NCBI GenBank assembly: GCA_007922225.1
Contig: ML679961.1
Location: 69,854,890-69,918,889, forward strand
Length of the DNA stretch: 64,000 nucleotides
Source of the DNA: Emydura subglobosa
Lineage: Eukaryota > Chordata > Testudines > Chelidae
Direction: 5' to 3'
In this document: positions 1 to 14,099 of the stretch, one piece after another
Layout of the letters: every line of letters starts with the position of its first letter
How positions within the stretch are numbered: the stretch's first letter is position 1
Program-made: the position numbers and the translations under genes
The notes under the pieces: model-generated
What the model was told of the DNA's origin: nothing
Database searches by the model: none
The model's input: the letters and a program-made list of their open reading frames with translations, nothing else

Positions 1-2430
1 CTGATAGCCCCCCCCCGGGTTGCCATAATAACAGCATCTATAATAGCATTGTAGCAGTGATGCAGATGTCAAGGATGAGGTGACGCTTCCATTCCATAGC
101 TTTACATGGTACCCTAACATCCATCCCTCCTCTTTAGGTGATGGGTACCAAACGGACCTAATCTGATATCCCATGAAAGATAAAGGGCCAGACCTTCAGG
201 AGCACAACAGAGCTATCCCAATTTACAATGGCTCAGGATTTGGCCCCCAGTGTGAGTCTAAACCTCATGCTCTGTACATTAAATCGCTTTAAGATGGGAT
301 GCAGCCAAACAGCAAAGAGGTGAAAGGTGCCAGTCAGGCCCTGGAAGGCTCATAGCTATAGGGCCCATTATTTCAGGGAATTAGACATGACAGAAGAGTC
401 TCTGCTTTTGTTTGGATAAAAGAGTCTAGCCATTTGCTTTGTGAGGAGCTTTGACAATATAAATCAGCTTGGAAGGCTGTAGTCTGCTTGCTAGATATAA
501 CAGGGTCCCTCTTAAGGGGGGCTTTGCAACACTCTGACTCAGTTTCTCCTTCTGCTCAGGGCCTCTTAAAAAGCCCACTGTCCAGATAGTCACCACATTC
601 CCTGTCTGAGGGCCAATGTATTAAGTCCTGAACAGTTTTTCAAAATAGGACCCAAACTTACAGTCATCACCCCACTTCGAAAGCTGGGCCTAGCCCGTCT
701 TGCCTGAGAATCTGTCCTGTCTTTGAAGTTCCTTTCTTTCACCCCAGTCCCAAACTGGGCCCAGGCTCTCTTCCCTAAGCGTCTGCCTTCCCTTTGGAGC
801 TCAGACACTCTTCTGCTCCAGTTCCACGCAGGACACAGTCCTTTCTTCACCTGGAGCTTGGTCTTCTTCACAGCCCTCCTTCCCTGCTGCTGTCATCCAT
901 CCGCTGACTCAGGACAGTACAGGAGCGTCCTACTGCCAACACACATCTGCAGTTCTTCCTCTCTCCAGGCCTCTTCCTTATCTACCACCAGCCCAACTGG
1001 GTCACCTGACCTGCCTCATTCTCCCCTCCTGGCATGGCGAGTTGCCTATGTCGCAGGAGAGGCTTGACCGATCTTCCCTTAGAGGGGCCAGCCTTCCCGT
1101 GACCCAAGGGTTGAAAGAACAAATGATCGATTGGGCTCCACTTCTACAACAGAAGAAAGGGGAACCTGATGATCCACAAGTCCTTTGTATGGTAAGCGAG
1201 TCTTATGTTTGGGGTGTACCCAAGAGTGTAGAAGGTAAACGGAGTGCCCTACATCTCATTTGAGGAACATGGAGTTCAGTTTAGGTTAGTTTACTCACTT
1301 CTTTTTTTACCATTAGACTATTGGGTGTATCCCAAAAAATCATCTCATTCATGCTCTCCAAAAGTAGATGGACAATTCCGCTAGGGTGATAGACCTCAAG
1401 CTCATGCTGCTCAGCTGGTTGGTGGCCTCTGACGGATAGGCACCAAGTGCTGGCAATTCACAAAGAAGCACAGCAGGTGTGGAGCCCTGTAGGGATCACC
1501 CATGTCCTCTCTCTGCTTTTCAAAATAAATATGAGGCCGTGTGACTATGCCATGCAATATACATGACCAGTATGCTGTCAACACTCAACTCTGCCTCAGC
1601 TATGTTACCAAAGCTTATAGCTCTGATGACGCTGTGCTAGCAGCAGATAAGCACTTAGAAGAAAAGTAGCTGCCTGTAGGTTCCCACTGATGAGGAGAGG
1701 AAAACACGTTAAGGAGCTGGCTAAGAAGTTGACCATGCCCTCCATGAAGGGGTCTGTCCTCCCCCTGCCAGACATGCATAGCTTGGATTCACCTTGGCTT
1801 CTGGATAGCCAAGGTGTGACAGTAGCAAGAAATGCCTCCTTGTACTCCTGAATTGCCAGGTAGTTGCACCTATTCTCTTTGGACGAGGACTTAACAACCA
1901 TGATCCACATGCTCGTCACTCAGGACTGGATGGCTACAACGCTCTCTTTTAGACTTGTTGGGGAAGCTTGATGGAAAAACTCTTGCCTGTACAACACAAA
2001 TCAGCCTGTCTTCTGAGCGGGACTAGCTGCCAAGAGACGCTCACCCCGGTCCTCTGCACTCTCCACTGGCTTCTTATTTGTTTCTGGGTCCAAATCAAGA
2101 TGATGGCACCTTAGAGACAGCCTCACCAAGATAGCTGAGCTCACCTGGGATGCAGACACTCTGAGAGCCCAGGGTACTGGACATTTTCAACGCTAGTTCC
2201 TATCGTCCCTTTGAGAGGAGGATATCAGCATGTGCTTAGTCCGGCCATTGTAGAGCCATCTCTTTGCAGATGTTGACCTACAATAATAGGGAAAGGAGGG
2301 GACAAGGGGAAAAGATAAAATATTCCAGTTTAAGTGGTTGAACACCTTGCAGGCAAGGAAGAGTCCAGTTCAATGATTCCTCTGCTTTTCCTGGAGACTG
2401 CATTTTACAGTGATTGGCTCCCTATAAATA
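1..2430. other. Intergenic stretch, no gene recognised
   Basis: Reading frames here are short and none resembles a protein family I know. No clear repeat was recognised. Confidence 0.5.
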
Positions 2431-2433
2431 CAT

Positions 2434-2448
2434 GAGAGAGAGAGAGAG
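2434..2448. repeat. (GA)n microsatellite
   Basis: An uninterrupted run of about seven GA units, followed by a short imperfect continuation. Confidence 0.9.
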
Positions 2449-2929
2449 CAAGAGATGGATAATAATAGCCACATTGTTAAAACCCCTTTACCACTGTGAA
2501 ACTCACCCTATAGATAGCTGATATATTAACATTGGCAATCCTCCTACCCAGACATGCCAATGAAGCTATTGAAATTGACACACAGAGGAAAAAAGAGACA
2601 GCTGGAGACATTTTTCAAGGAGTTGTTTGGAAACTTCGAGCCCAGGCCCCTGCCCTCAGTGAACAATGCAGAGCATCGTGGCGAATCTCCCTACGGACCT
2701 GGCTGCTCATTGGCATTTGACTAATACGCAGAGAGGTTAGAGATGGAAAAGCCCTAATGGATCCATTCCAGCCCATCTCCCTGGGGCCAAAGCATTCCCT
2801 GTGGTATATTTTCTGGTGCTTTGTCCAGTGTAATATTAAAACATCCCACCCCTTTCCCATGGAGACAATTTCTACAGACTCCCAACCATGCTATCAGCAA
2901 GCTTTCCCTGAGATTCAGCCTACGTTTTT

Positions 2930-3330
2930 CCTCTCTTAGTTTAATTCCATTCCCTCTTATTTTACTCCCTTGGGTACCTACAACCCTAGATGATTTCTCT
3001 CCCTCCTAGATGTTTCCACTCCTCCATTATGTGCGGTCTGTTTCCATCGAGCCAGGCTAGACACATTCAGCTTTTTAATCTCTTTTCATAAGTCAATCCT
3101 TCCAGCCCCTTAATCATTTCTCCTGCTCATCTATGAACTCCTTCCAATCAGTTTCTGACTCCTTGGTGATGCAGTGTCCAGAATTGAAGGCCGTGTACCA
3201 GGTGCAAGCAGCACACTGGATTGTTGGGGTACTGCTAGCCACATGTGCAGATCGCTCACTGACTATCTCCACCAGGCCAAGAATCCACAGCTCCAGATCC
3301 TGCTCTTGTTTACACCTCTGAAGCCCTACG
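2930..3330 (-). mobile_element. Possible old LINE 3' remnant, CR1/L3-like
   Basis: The + strand contains phrases such as CTTCCAGCCCCTTAATCATT and GGTGATGCAGTGTCCAGAA, which resemble the complement of old CR1/L3-type LINE 3' regions common in amniotes. The match is from memory and diverged, and the ends are approximate. No intact reading frame is present. It could instead be another aged repeat. Confidence 0.35.
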
Positions 3331-6300
3331 GACTGTAGATACCAGTAGCAGGGGTATAACTCTGAGCAAAACTTGCCCAGCTGGCACTGCAGAGAACATG
3401 GTTCTTTAACAGGAATGCCAGTCCCACAATCCCTACCTGTTCTTTCCTCAAGAAGCTGAATGTGGACTCTGTTCCTCTCAGTCCACCCTGGTATGGACAG
3501 AATATGGACCAGGCTTTGTCCGTGCATAGAACTCCAATAAAGCCTTTTCTGAGGGTTGGAGAATGTCCACTGACTATTCTGTTCATGTTCACAGTGGCCT
3601 TCTCACTTCCTGTTCCCAAATGAGACAGGAAGCACTGCCAGTATTGCATGAGCGAGGCTGTTCTGGGCATGCCAGACCTCCTAGCACTGGATCTCCCTAG
3701 TGAGGCTGTTCTGGATGAGCCTGGCTCCTGGCAGTGGGAGGCACTAAGCGTGTCTCACCAGTGGAGCTGTTCTGGTGTGTCCAGTCCTCCAGCACTGAGA
3801 GACATTGAGTCTCCCCAGTGAGGCAGCTCAGGGTGTGCTAAGCCCCCCCAGCACTGGGTCTCCCCAGTGAAACTGCTTTTCCCACCTCAGTTTGCAGTTG
3901 TGCCTAGTTTGGCTGCAAATCCAGATGTAGGGCTGCTTCTCTGGAATAAACCCTGACTCTTTTGCAAGTTGCTCATGGCCCTCCCCCTGCCCGAGGTTCA
4001 CTCTTGGGCAGCGTCTTCATGGACATCCCATCACAAACCTTGAATCAGAGCCAGAAACAGCTGCAACTGACCTCCTTGTTATTCCTCCCTTCCCTGCACA
4101 CTGGGGGAGCTCCCTCAGTTTCCTTCCCGTCATTTCCCAGTGAGAGCAGGTCTCTCATATGCCTGCCTGGCGTGGGCTCCGTTGTTACAGTGTGCTCCCA
4201 TCACCATGCCAACAAGTCAGATCTCATTACGCTGGGCTGCCTGGGAGGCACTCGCCCTCCGCCTGGTGAATGGAATAAAATGGGCAGAAAATGCACTAAA
4301 GCCTTTGCCACTTGTTTACGGCTGACAAATTAGTTTTGCATTAAGTTTTTAATGTGCCTGGCTTGTTCGCTCTTCTCAGAGAATCATTCAAGCAGGCGGC
4401 AGTGCTGGGAGAAGGAAAGAGAGACAGGGGAGCGAGGGAGAGGGCGGCAGAGACAGGCTGTATCTCGCTGGAGCAGATGGCATGTGTGAATGTTTGGATG
4501 CATCCCCACTGTTCAGGCAGACCAAGCTCCTATAGCAAAGGTGACAAAGCAATTAGGCTTCTCATGTGCACATCCAAAAGGGTCTGGAGTATTTCAATGC
4601 ATGGGGAATGGTTCATGCTTCAGGAGGGAAGAAGGAGTGGCTGGGTGGGCACTTACAGGGGGTGCATACGCGGCCCTCGAGGTGATCCCCCCTTTTTACC
4701 ATCCACACTGGCAACCTGAGATTAGCCCAACCATCCACTCCAGTTCATTGAATTTCACCAGGAAACTGCACCCAGAGCCCTGGAATGAATCCTTGACATA
4801 AGTGTGGTCAGAAACTGATTGCTCCCTGCTCCGGCCCCTGCCTGTCTTTCTGGTAGTGTACAAGGAGCTCCAAGGCGCTGATGAGAATTCCTCTGGCACA
4901 CGAGCAGTGTGTGTGACACTTCCAGGGTTACCCGAGATGTCCAGGTGAATTACTACCTCCTGCTAACAGGAGGGAGCCCTGTCTGTACCCACCAGGAGAC
5001 AATCTCCTCAGTCACCAGCTGCTGGCCACACAGGCGCTATTCTCCGGGCTCCGCAAGCCCTGCTCTTTCCTTCTGCAGGATAGACATTCACACCCCACTT
5101 TGTTACACTCAAGTCCTCAGGCCCCAACTTCTGAACACCAGCTGTGCCCCCTGAGCTGCTGCCGCTGTCGGAACACTGCATCCTAGTTCACTGGTTTTTA
5201 CCTCAGTGCAACACGCTCCTAAGCACAAGGCGCCAAGACAGGTTTATCGTAAAACCAAACAGACGTTCATTTAACAGAGCTTGAGATACAGATTCAAATT
5301 TTAAAAAAATAGTAAAAGGTTCTGGAAATATAAGGTTACAGGTTTAAAAAAAAAAAACCGTAACACACTAGCTATAGCCTATACTTATTGACAAGTCAGT
5401 TTCCTGGCTAATAAGGTATTTCTCACCCAGTGGTCAGTTCTCACCCAGTGGTGCTTGTCCAGTCCAGAGAGCGGGGATCCACTTTTCATGAGACACTCTT
5501 GGTGGCAGAGTCTTTCCTCCATAATGGATAAAATATTGTGCCATTTCTTCTGCTGTGATACAGTTACAGAATATTGTCTCCTATCCTGTGGGCTCCCTAT
5601 TCAGAGACCTTTCCTGTGGTGTGTTTTTTTTTTTTTTTTGTCATTGCAAATGCTCAGGTAATCATCTAGTCCAGACAGCAAACAAAGTGCTGGCTCCACA
5701 CATGTCCACTGTTCTTGTTGCTGATTGAGTTAGCCCTGAGACCCACCTCGCCTCAAGTGACACATTTCACTTCAACGGTTTTTAAACCTAAAATTCTACA
5801 TCTCAGACTATTTCCCATACAAACCTCTCGCAATAACAATGACAATCAGCTACACCTCAGCTTATGGCAGACACCATACATGGCCCACCCCTACTCCCCT
5901 TCGGTGAAATACTGAGCAGATGGGTAATATAGCTGTCCGGGGATACCTGGATATGTCTGTGTCACAGCCCCCACACTCATGAGCTCGGGCGTAGGGAGGA
6001 AGATGGAGATGGGGGAGTGAGGAAAAGTGGCTGTAGCACTTAGTGTATGGGTAGAGCTAGTCAAAATGCTTTTGAAGGAACAGTTTTCTGCTGGAAAAAG
6101 CAGTTGAGTTAAAACCAAAACGTTTCATGGGAATGCGTTGATTTCAGTGAAATTTTATATGGGAAAGCCAAAATGATTTGTTTTGGTGTTTATGTTAACA
6201 TATTAAATAAATAGATATGAAATATATCAGTCATATTTAAATATATTTAATATTTTAATATAATATACAAGGCAACACAAATAATAAAGGCGAAACAAAA

Positions 6301-8734
6301 TGTTTCAACTTGATCAAAGTGACCTATTTTTATTCAAACAAAACAATCTGACATCATCATCTAAATGACATGCTTCAATAGTCCCAAATTGGGATTTTTC
6401 TGAATTTTCATTTTGCAGGAAATTTCAACATTTCGGCTTTTCATTCGGAGTTGGAACAAATATATATTTTTTAAATGTCAGAATTTTCTAAAGAATGGGC
6501 ATTCCAGTTCCTGACCAGCTCTAGTGATGGGGATTCTGGCCAGCAGGCTAGGCAGGTTAACAAGGCTGCCATAAATCAGAGCAGTCCCAAAGGCTCTCTA
6601 TTTATATGGGAGGGAGGGAGAGAGGCTGTTTCAGACCCTTACTGGGATCTCAGAGTCAGGGTGGCACAAAGGTGGTAAGATGCCACTTCTGTCTCCTTTC
6701 TCTGGGCTGAACTTTTCTGAAATGCACCTTTCAGGAGACACCTTCCATCTCACAGTTCCATCTGTCCCAAGGTTGGAGGCCAGGGGTGTGTGGAACCCTT
6801 GCATGCATCCCAAGGGCCCTTTCTCCTGTGATCAATACACAGCAAGCCATAGGCGCTAGGCAGCACAGGGCACCAGGCACAGGTGCTAGAGAAGTAGAAT
6901 GGCTGTCAGGGTCAGGGCAAAGCAGGAACTACACAAGAAGCAACTCCACAATGAGTCCTGCTGGCCTCAGAGGAGAAGGTCAGAATGTGGAGAGCCAAAT
7001 CTGAGGGATAAAAATGGTGTTCCTCACCCCCATTCTAGTGGGAGGAATCCTGGCCTCCCCCAAGACAGGGAGGCAGCCCCAGTTGAATAACCAGCAAGGG
7101 AAGCAATCGGCTACGCTGAGCTGAGATTCAGCTCTGACAGTGGAGCTAACAGCCTGCTTCTGGAGGACTTTGAGACCCTAATGTCCAGAAGCAGGGCAGG
7201 AAAAGGCTAGGCTGGATTTTACTGTTCGTAACCCTGAGCTATCTGAAGGGGGCTGTCACTGCTCCCAGACCCCAGCTGGAGAAATCAGTGCGCCCTCTTC
7301 CCAGGTCTGCAGGGTGTAGGGAGACAGAAGGGAGGATAAGAGGGAGAGCATATTACCCCCTTGGCTGATGGGCCCTCTACAGGCAGTTTGTGGTCTGACA
7401 TCCCCCACATTTCCTCGGAGTCTACAATGGAGAAATTTAAGGAGAAGATCTCTGCTGTGATATTGACACTATTTCTGCCCCCCTCAGATCTGCAGACAGG
7501 CAAAGAAGCTCTTTATTAAAGGGACCTGCTGATCTGGGCTCTCTCTTTCTCTCTCAATCTTCCAGGCAGCAGCTCTGTACCCACCTATCTTTATAGAATC
7601 CTCTACCATTTACCACTATTCATCAATCATCCTAGGAAATCTCTTAATTTTAGGGTCAATTTAGTGCCCATGAAAGCAAATGACAGTCAGTGCTGCTTAA
7701 ACTTAGACAGAGTAGGGCAGGTGCTATACAGTTCTGCACTCTGGTTCAAACTAAGAGCCCTCTGCTTTTACCGTCTAGCGGCCCATGCACACCTCTGAGA
7801 ATGCACTTCAATCCTGACTCACAGAACCTCGTTCTGTTCCAGTATTGGGCCCATCATAGAACTCTGCCAATGCACATCGCTTCTCACCTGCAGCCCCCCT
7901 GCTGTCCCAGTCCAGGAGGCTCCTCCCAGCTTTGCCAATGCACCTTCTCCTTTTAAATCTTCCTGGCTGATTAGAGCCCTTTAACTGTCAGCCCTTCAGC
8001 ATTGCAGGGTGAAACTGGCTGGAGCACTGCAAAGTGTCTGTCTGTTGATGGGATGGGTCAGATACAAGGTGATATGGGGGCTGGAAGGGGAAGGATACCC
8101 AAAAATGCAGAGGCCCAGAGAAGTGGTGCTTTGTTATTCACCTCAGACTGACGTTTGCTGTTCAATTCTGCTCTTGTTTTCCCCGGAAGGCATTTCCCAG
8201 CACAGAGCACGTCCATTCAGACTGCAAAGTGGACGCCTCACCTAGCAGCTTGTAACTATTAGCACGGCGAGTGTCTTCAAAGGAAACTAAGTGATGGGCT
8301 CCTGCATTGGTGAAAGACAACATCCGTGTTTTATAGCAAGCAGCCGCATTTGTAAAAGTCACGTAAGGAGAGAAATCAATAGAATTCTAAAACAGACACA
8401 ACAAAGGAACAAGGAAAAATCAACCCCTCACAAAACAAGGGGCTTGGGAGGGCAAACAGGGATTTGACAGCTACTTGGGATGGCCGGGGAAAGCTGCTTG
8501 ACAATGGCATACGCGTTTCCCATAGAGCCACAGCATGGGACACACAGAAAGCTGTATAAGGTAGAGGGTCGAGGTGTAAAACCTCTTGTAAGTATTGCAG
8601 GTGTCTACAATGACTTGTTGCGGGGTTCTCAGCCTTTCCCATTCTGAGTCCTGCCCCACACGTCATCCGAACCCACCTCCCATGTAGCTGGGATCTAGCA
8701 GGGAGCCCTCCCATTTAGAAGGGAAGGATGGTTC
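3331..8734. other. Intergenic stretch with simple-sequence and AT-rich blocks
   Basis: No gene recognised. An AATAAA near 3945 sits in a context that could be the end of an old LTR, but no boundaries were found. About 5190-5660 looks repeat-derived, with A-rich and T-rich runs (T run at 5623-5639), but was not assigned. About 6180-6460 is strongly AT-rich. The block near 4290-4350 is noted separately as a possible conserved non-coding element. Confidence 0.4.
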
Positions 8735-9185
8735 AGTGGAGGGCAACAAAAATGATTAGGGGGCTGGAGCACAAGATTTATGAGGAGAGGCTGAGGGAAC
8801 TAGGCTTGTTTAGTCTGCAGAAGAGAAGAATGAGGGGGGATTTGATAGCAGCCTTTAACTACCTGAAAGGGGGTTCCAGGGAGGATGGAGCTAGGCTGTT
8901 CTCAGTGATAGTAGATGGCAGAACTAGGAACAATGGTCTCAAGTTGCAGTGGGGGAGGTCTAGGTTGGATATTAGGAAAAAGTTTTTCACTGGGAGGGTG
9001 GTGAAGCACTGGAATGGGTTACCTAGGGAGGTGGTGGAATCTCCATCTTTAGAGGTTTTTAAGCTGCGGCTTGACAAAGCCCTGGCTGGGATTATTTAGC
9101 TGAGGTTAGTCCTGCTTTGAGCAGGGGGTTGGACTAGATGACCTCCTGAGGTCCCTTCTAACTCTATGATTCTATGATGCTATGG
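8735..9185 (+). mobile_element. CR1 LINE, 5'-truncated copy with 3' end
   Basis: The reading frame at 8728-9099 encodes the C-terminal part of the CR1 ORF2 protein after its reverse transcriptase domain. Recognisable blocks are [61 protein letters not shown] and [13 protein letters not shown]. The stop is followed by a CR1 3' UTR (GGACTAGATGACCTCCTGAG) and a short tail of repeated TCTATGAT octamers at about 9163-9183. The copy begins inside ORF2, the usual 5' truncation of target-primed insertions. About 120 codons remain open without a frameshift, so the copy is relatively young. It cannot be active because most of the polymerase is missing. Confidence 0.93.
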
Positions 9186-12100
9186 TTGGGACTCCCTTGA
9201 GAACTCCTGATCTATTGAAACCTGCGACAGAATCGACCAGGTGGTCATAAGAGTGGAGAAAATATATTGTATGTAGTTTCCATCTACATGCAATAGTGGC
9301 TGTTGGGAATGCATTTCTGGGCAGTGAATGCCCAGTTGGGTGGAGGGATTGAGCCCCTCACCCCAGCCTTAACCAGAAAATGCCTAGTCTGGGTATCAGT
9401 GCTGTGCTTAGTTACTGCAAAAATAGAGACGAGAAAACAAAGTACAGCAGTTGCCCTGTTTCTGCACTGGAAGATTGAATGGTCACCAGCACGCTGCTTG
9501 GATATGTGAACAGGACTGGTCTTCTCTCCATGATGATAACTATACAGTAACCAAGAGAAGGGAAAGGGGGGTGTTATGGTTAAGGAACAGTACCAGGAAT
9601 CAGGACTCCTGGGTCCCTGAGCAGGTCTGTAAGGGCCTCCACCTTCAAATTCCTCAACACCTCCTCTGCCATGATGCTTACAAGAAACCAACCACCTAAG
9701 TTTGACTAATCCATTCTCTACATCTATCTCACACATATACACAGAGATTTGCCCTATCATGCTTCACTGAATCACTGCATACATTTAACAGGACTGCCCG
9801 AATCTCCCTTCATAACCATCCTTTCTTTCCCCCATTGTTGTGTCATGTCTGACCACGCCTGTAACCTTCTTGGGGCAGGGATTGTGCCTTTTATCTGGAC
9901 TGCGAGCTTCGCAGTACATTCTCTTGGGCACTGTTGAAAGAATACATAACCAATCAACCCAAATCCATGGGAAATATCAAGAATATCGAAGGAACCTGTG
10001 AGATGAGCCAAGTAAACGTGTGTGTGGGAAACCGGCATTAAGGCTCTGGTGTCCCCTACTGGTGACTCCTTCAGGCCTTGGGGAGGCCCCAGGCCACAAC
10101 ATCAGCTTGTCTTCTTCCTGCTGAGAGATCTGTCAGGCCTTCTCAGAGCTGACTCAGCCCATCAGGGAGCAATTTGTCTTGTTGTGCCTTGAGGAAGCAG
10201 CACCGATAGGTGCTGACTCACCAGAGGAGCGTGAGTGCAGGGTCGGTAAGGGACACTTGGGAAGAAAGCTGCCTCCCTGGCCCCACCTCAGAGGCCACTG
10301 TCTAAAGGAACCAGTGAAGCAGCACGGCAGGTTGGAGGTGCCGCAGAGAAAGAGGGAGCCCCAGAGCAAGGAGATGGAGAAAGCATAGGAGCAGGAAAGA
10401 GCCAGAAAGAGAGTTGAGATTTTGCTGACCCTCATACTCCAAAAGCACCTCTTAAATTCTTCCATGTCTTTGGGTTAGTTTGGGGATTATCGTGCTCGGC
10501 AAAATTGGGAACCAAGAGCTCTAGCCACAGCTAAGCAGAGCAGGTAGGTGCTGGGAGAACATCTCCAGCATGACTTAGCCCATGTGCCTCACTCCTGACC
10601 CACAGCACCGCCTGCTCTTCCAGTCCTGGGCTCCCCAGGCACAGATCTCTCTTTAGAAGGGAGTGCACGGCCTGCCAACACCCCGGCCCTTTCGGCATTT
10701 TGCCCCAATCTACATGTAAGGCCAGTTCCTGCAAGCAGACAGCAACCTTAATTCCCAAGGAAGTTGGAGGAAGTTGAGGTTGCTCATCTCCTTTCAGGAT
10801 CGGGTTGGCTGAAGGGTAAGCCCTGCCTGCACAGGTCCGACAGGACCAGTGTGGCTGGGGGCAGGAAGCTTTCCTGGGGAGGTTGCTTTTATTCCTGATT
10901 GTAATTATTGATCGCACCAACCTTGTGCACTGTGCTGCCTGCGTCCACTCCTAGGGCCTGTTTACTTTACGCTGCCTGGTCTCACACGCATGGCCCCTGG
11001 CAGGCTGGGCAGACAGACCAAGAGTGTCATTGTGTTGGCTCCAGAGCTCCCTGAATAGGTTCATTGTTCCCCAAAGAGAGAGAGAGCAAGAAGGCTTTGA
11101 CACAGGGCAGCATTGACACCAGGCTCTGCAGCTCACTCCCTGCGGTTAGGTGGAAGGACAGGATGTACGGCTGAAGCTCCACATGCTGTGGGCAGACAGT
11201 ACGGAACCACCCTGCCTGGCAGCTATGGCCTCTGGAGCTGGGTATGAAAAGGCCAGTTTATAGCACTGTCCATGGATGGGAGAGTGGCAGGGCCAGGAGG
11301 AGGACTCAGCGGGAGCAGAGCTGATCTGATATGCGTTTCTAGTGTGCCCAGCATCAGGGTATCTGGAAGAGAGGAGCCTGCGTATTTAATCCACTCTCTC
11401 CCTCCCCTCCCTCGTCTCTCTCTCCCCGTTTAGAAACAGCAGGGACATTCAAAGCGCAGCGCCTCGGATCAGAGCCCTATCACTCCCCCACCCGTGCAAG
11501 GTAATCCGGAAAGCTCCAGCCAGACAGCAGGCATCCCCACGAGCTGCCCTTCCAGCCTGGATCCCTCTAAAAGCAGCTGTTTTGATGCTGTGGGTTGCTT
11601 TATGCTTTCCCAGTCTCTGCTAAATCAGTACAGGATAAAAGGTTGTGAGCTGGAGCCTCACAACTGATCCTCATGGGGAGGTGGAGAGGGGGGAAGCAAA
11701 AAGATGGGCCACTCCTCCATCTCACTGTGCAGCTCACTCCCAGGATCTGGCCATCTGTGATGCACTACCACTAAAGATGGGCCGGGGGGGGAAGGCTCTG
11801 GAGGATGCACTCAAGCTGCACATGGCATTGGCCCATTATTGCTTGGCTTTCCCTGGGGGGCTGATTGAGCGTCTCTCTGTGGCCACCCTTCTGGCCCCTC
11901 TGATCTATCAGGGCTCAAGACTGTTGTTGTGATGGGACAAGTACCAGCACCTGCCTGAACCCTGGCTGGGAGGACAGTGAGTAGGCTCTGTTCTCTTCTC
12001 GCTCATTGCCCCTGAGTTAGAGGAGTGACTGTCCCCAAGAGATCTTAGAGCACAGGAATGGGAATTTCCAAGGCAAAGCTACAGCGTTGGCAGCAAGGCC

Positions 12101-13400
12101 TGGACAAAGGAGCGTGCTGGGCATTGAGCAGAGGGCTCTGTTCCCTCTGAGTCGTTACAACAAGGAGAGGCAGGGGGCCCTGTCTGAGAGCGTGAATAAA
12201 CAAGTGTGACAATCCAGTACTGTTAACAAATAACTGGGATTCGCTGTTGAGATTCACTCTTCACGAGCCCTGGCGGAGGGGGCAGATCCCTCAGGTCATG
12301 TCAGTTATGCTGAGGCCAGCAGTGGATTTTGTATGGCATCACTCTGCAAGAGTTTATACGCTACACGGGGTGTTATAAGAGAGACAGTAGTTCTGTCCTG
12401 TCCCTATTGTAACCAGCCCTGCTGCAGGATGCAGCTGTGGCCCTCCAGTCCCTCCAGGGGTTTGGTAGTGCACTCTGTTTACTGCAGGCTTGGGACAAGC
12501 ACTGTAGGTGTGCAGGAGTGGGGGCAGTTTCCTGTAAAGATGTGCTCACTTTCCATAACAGAGAGTTCCTTTTGAAGGGCAGCCAGAACTAAAATACTCT
12601 GGGCAGCCTGACTTTAAGGATGGCCACAAAGATTAACCCAGCAGTTCCCAACCTAGCCCCTAGGGGCAGTTCAGCTCATCGGCTATAACCTAAGGGGCTT
12701 GTTGTAACTTCTTCACCCCCACAGGCAGCCGCCTTGTAAACTCCTGTGGAGGTTACTGCTACCTCCCGCTGGCAACAGGGTGTGGCACTGCCTGGCCTCT
12801 CTGTCGCCAGCTCCCAGCTTGCAGTTCCTGAACCCCACAGGGTCCATCTCTCCCTGAGCAGGTCACCTCTGACCTGAAGCTGTAGTCCGTGCTCTGGGGA
12901 TTACAGAGCCCTCCGCTGGCTAGATGTTGCCCTGGGGATTAAGTCAGTGCTCAGTAATGAGCCAGTAGATTCATTACACTCTTTGTAAAAGATCCAGCAA
13001 AACCCAGCCAGCCACTGCATGGGGGAGAATCCAAGTTCACATCTAAATCACTGTCTTGTGTACAGCTCCATTAGTGAACAGCATGCTGCCTGAAGGGTTA
13101 GAGACCAGACACTGCCCCACCAGCACACCGGGGCCCCCGCAACAGAGAGTGGGAAGCTGCTGTCTGAAAACTGGCTGTGTTCTCTCAGAGGTCACAGCAC
13201 ACAGAACAGCTGCAAAGTTTTTCCTCCCGTTTCTCCTATTCGCAAACAAATCAAATGGTAAAAAAAAACCAAAACCAAAAAGCAACCAGGGCTGACAGAT
13301 GGGTGTTTGTTAGTGCAGGATAGTGACCTGGGCAGGAGTCTGGGGAGGGTCTGGGCAGGGGCTCAGGGGGAGGTTGGGGGGTTAAGGAAGGTGGTGGGGT
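9186..13400. other. Intergenic stretch, SINE-like pieces only
   Basis: No gene recognised. About 9575-9625 resembles a tRNA-derived SINE (phrase GGAATCAGGACTCCTGGGTC), and about 9860-9945 resembles a SINE 3' section (CTTCTTGGGGCAGGGATTGT). A short GA run lies near 11075. Frames are short and non-conserved in appearance. Confidence 0.4.
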
Positions 13401-13407
13401 AGGGAAG

Positions 13408-13470
13408 AATAGAATCATAGAAGATTAGAGATGGAAGGGACCCCAGGAGGTCATTTAGTTCAGGCCATGC
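13408..13470 (-). mobile_element. CR1 LINE 3' terminal fragment
   Basis: On the + strand it reads AGAATCATAGAAG, then GGAAGGGACCCCAGGAGGTC. This is the complement of the CR1 3' end and tail octamers seen at 9120-9183. Only about 60 bases remain. Confidence 0.7.
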
Positions 13471-14099
13471 TCATAGAAGATTAGGGGCGGATGGGGCTCA
13501 GGGAAGGGTTGGGGGAATGAATCAAAGACCTTGATTTGTTTGTTAATATCATGGGACTTCCTGCGAGTGTGAAAAACAGCAGAAGGAAAGCATGACTGAG
13601 AGACAAACCCTCCGTTGCCATCCCAGCCCAAAGCACTTCAGCCTGTGTGTCCAAGAGGTAGATACATAGAATCACCTCCTCTGGATTTCTTCCCCTCCGC
13701 TTGTTTCCACACCCTGTCTCAAGTGTCGAAAACAGCCGCAACACTCTTGGCCCTGGAGTCAGCTGCCTTTCGCTGAGTTCATTCCTGACAGTGCCATTAA
13801 ACATGGAGGCTGGGACTCCCTGCTGTCTGGTTTTAAGAGGCCTCAGATTCCTGTCAGGATTACGCCATAAAGAGCTCCTTTCTCTCTCCACTGCACAGTA
13901 AACCTGAGCTTGTTTTCACCCGGTGACTCCTCTCAGGGGCCCTGGCATAGTGCCTGAAACCCTATTTGTGATGGGATGTTGCTGTGTATTGTGAATGTGC
14001 AGGGACTGAATGCTGTACCTTCAGGGAGACCTTGGATTTATAAAACAGCCCTCGACTTACTGGCCAGGGAGGCTTCTCTACAGGATACTGCTTTTGGTG

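Noticed and set aside
3114..3527. 137-codon - strand frame
   Set aside because: It overlaps sequence that looks like an old LINE 3' region, and the translation has no recognisable domain.
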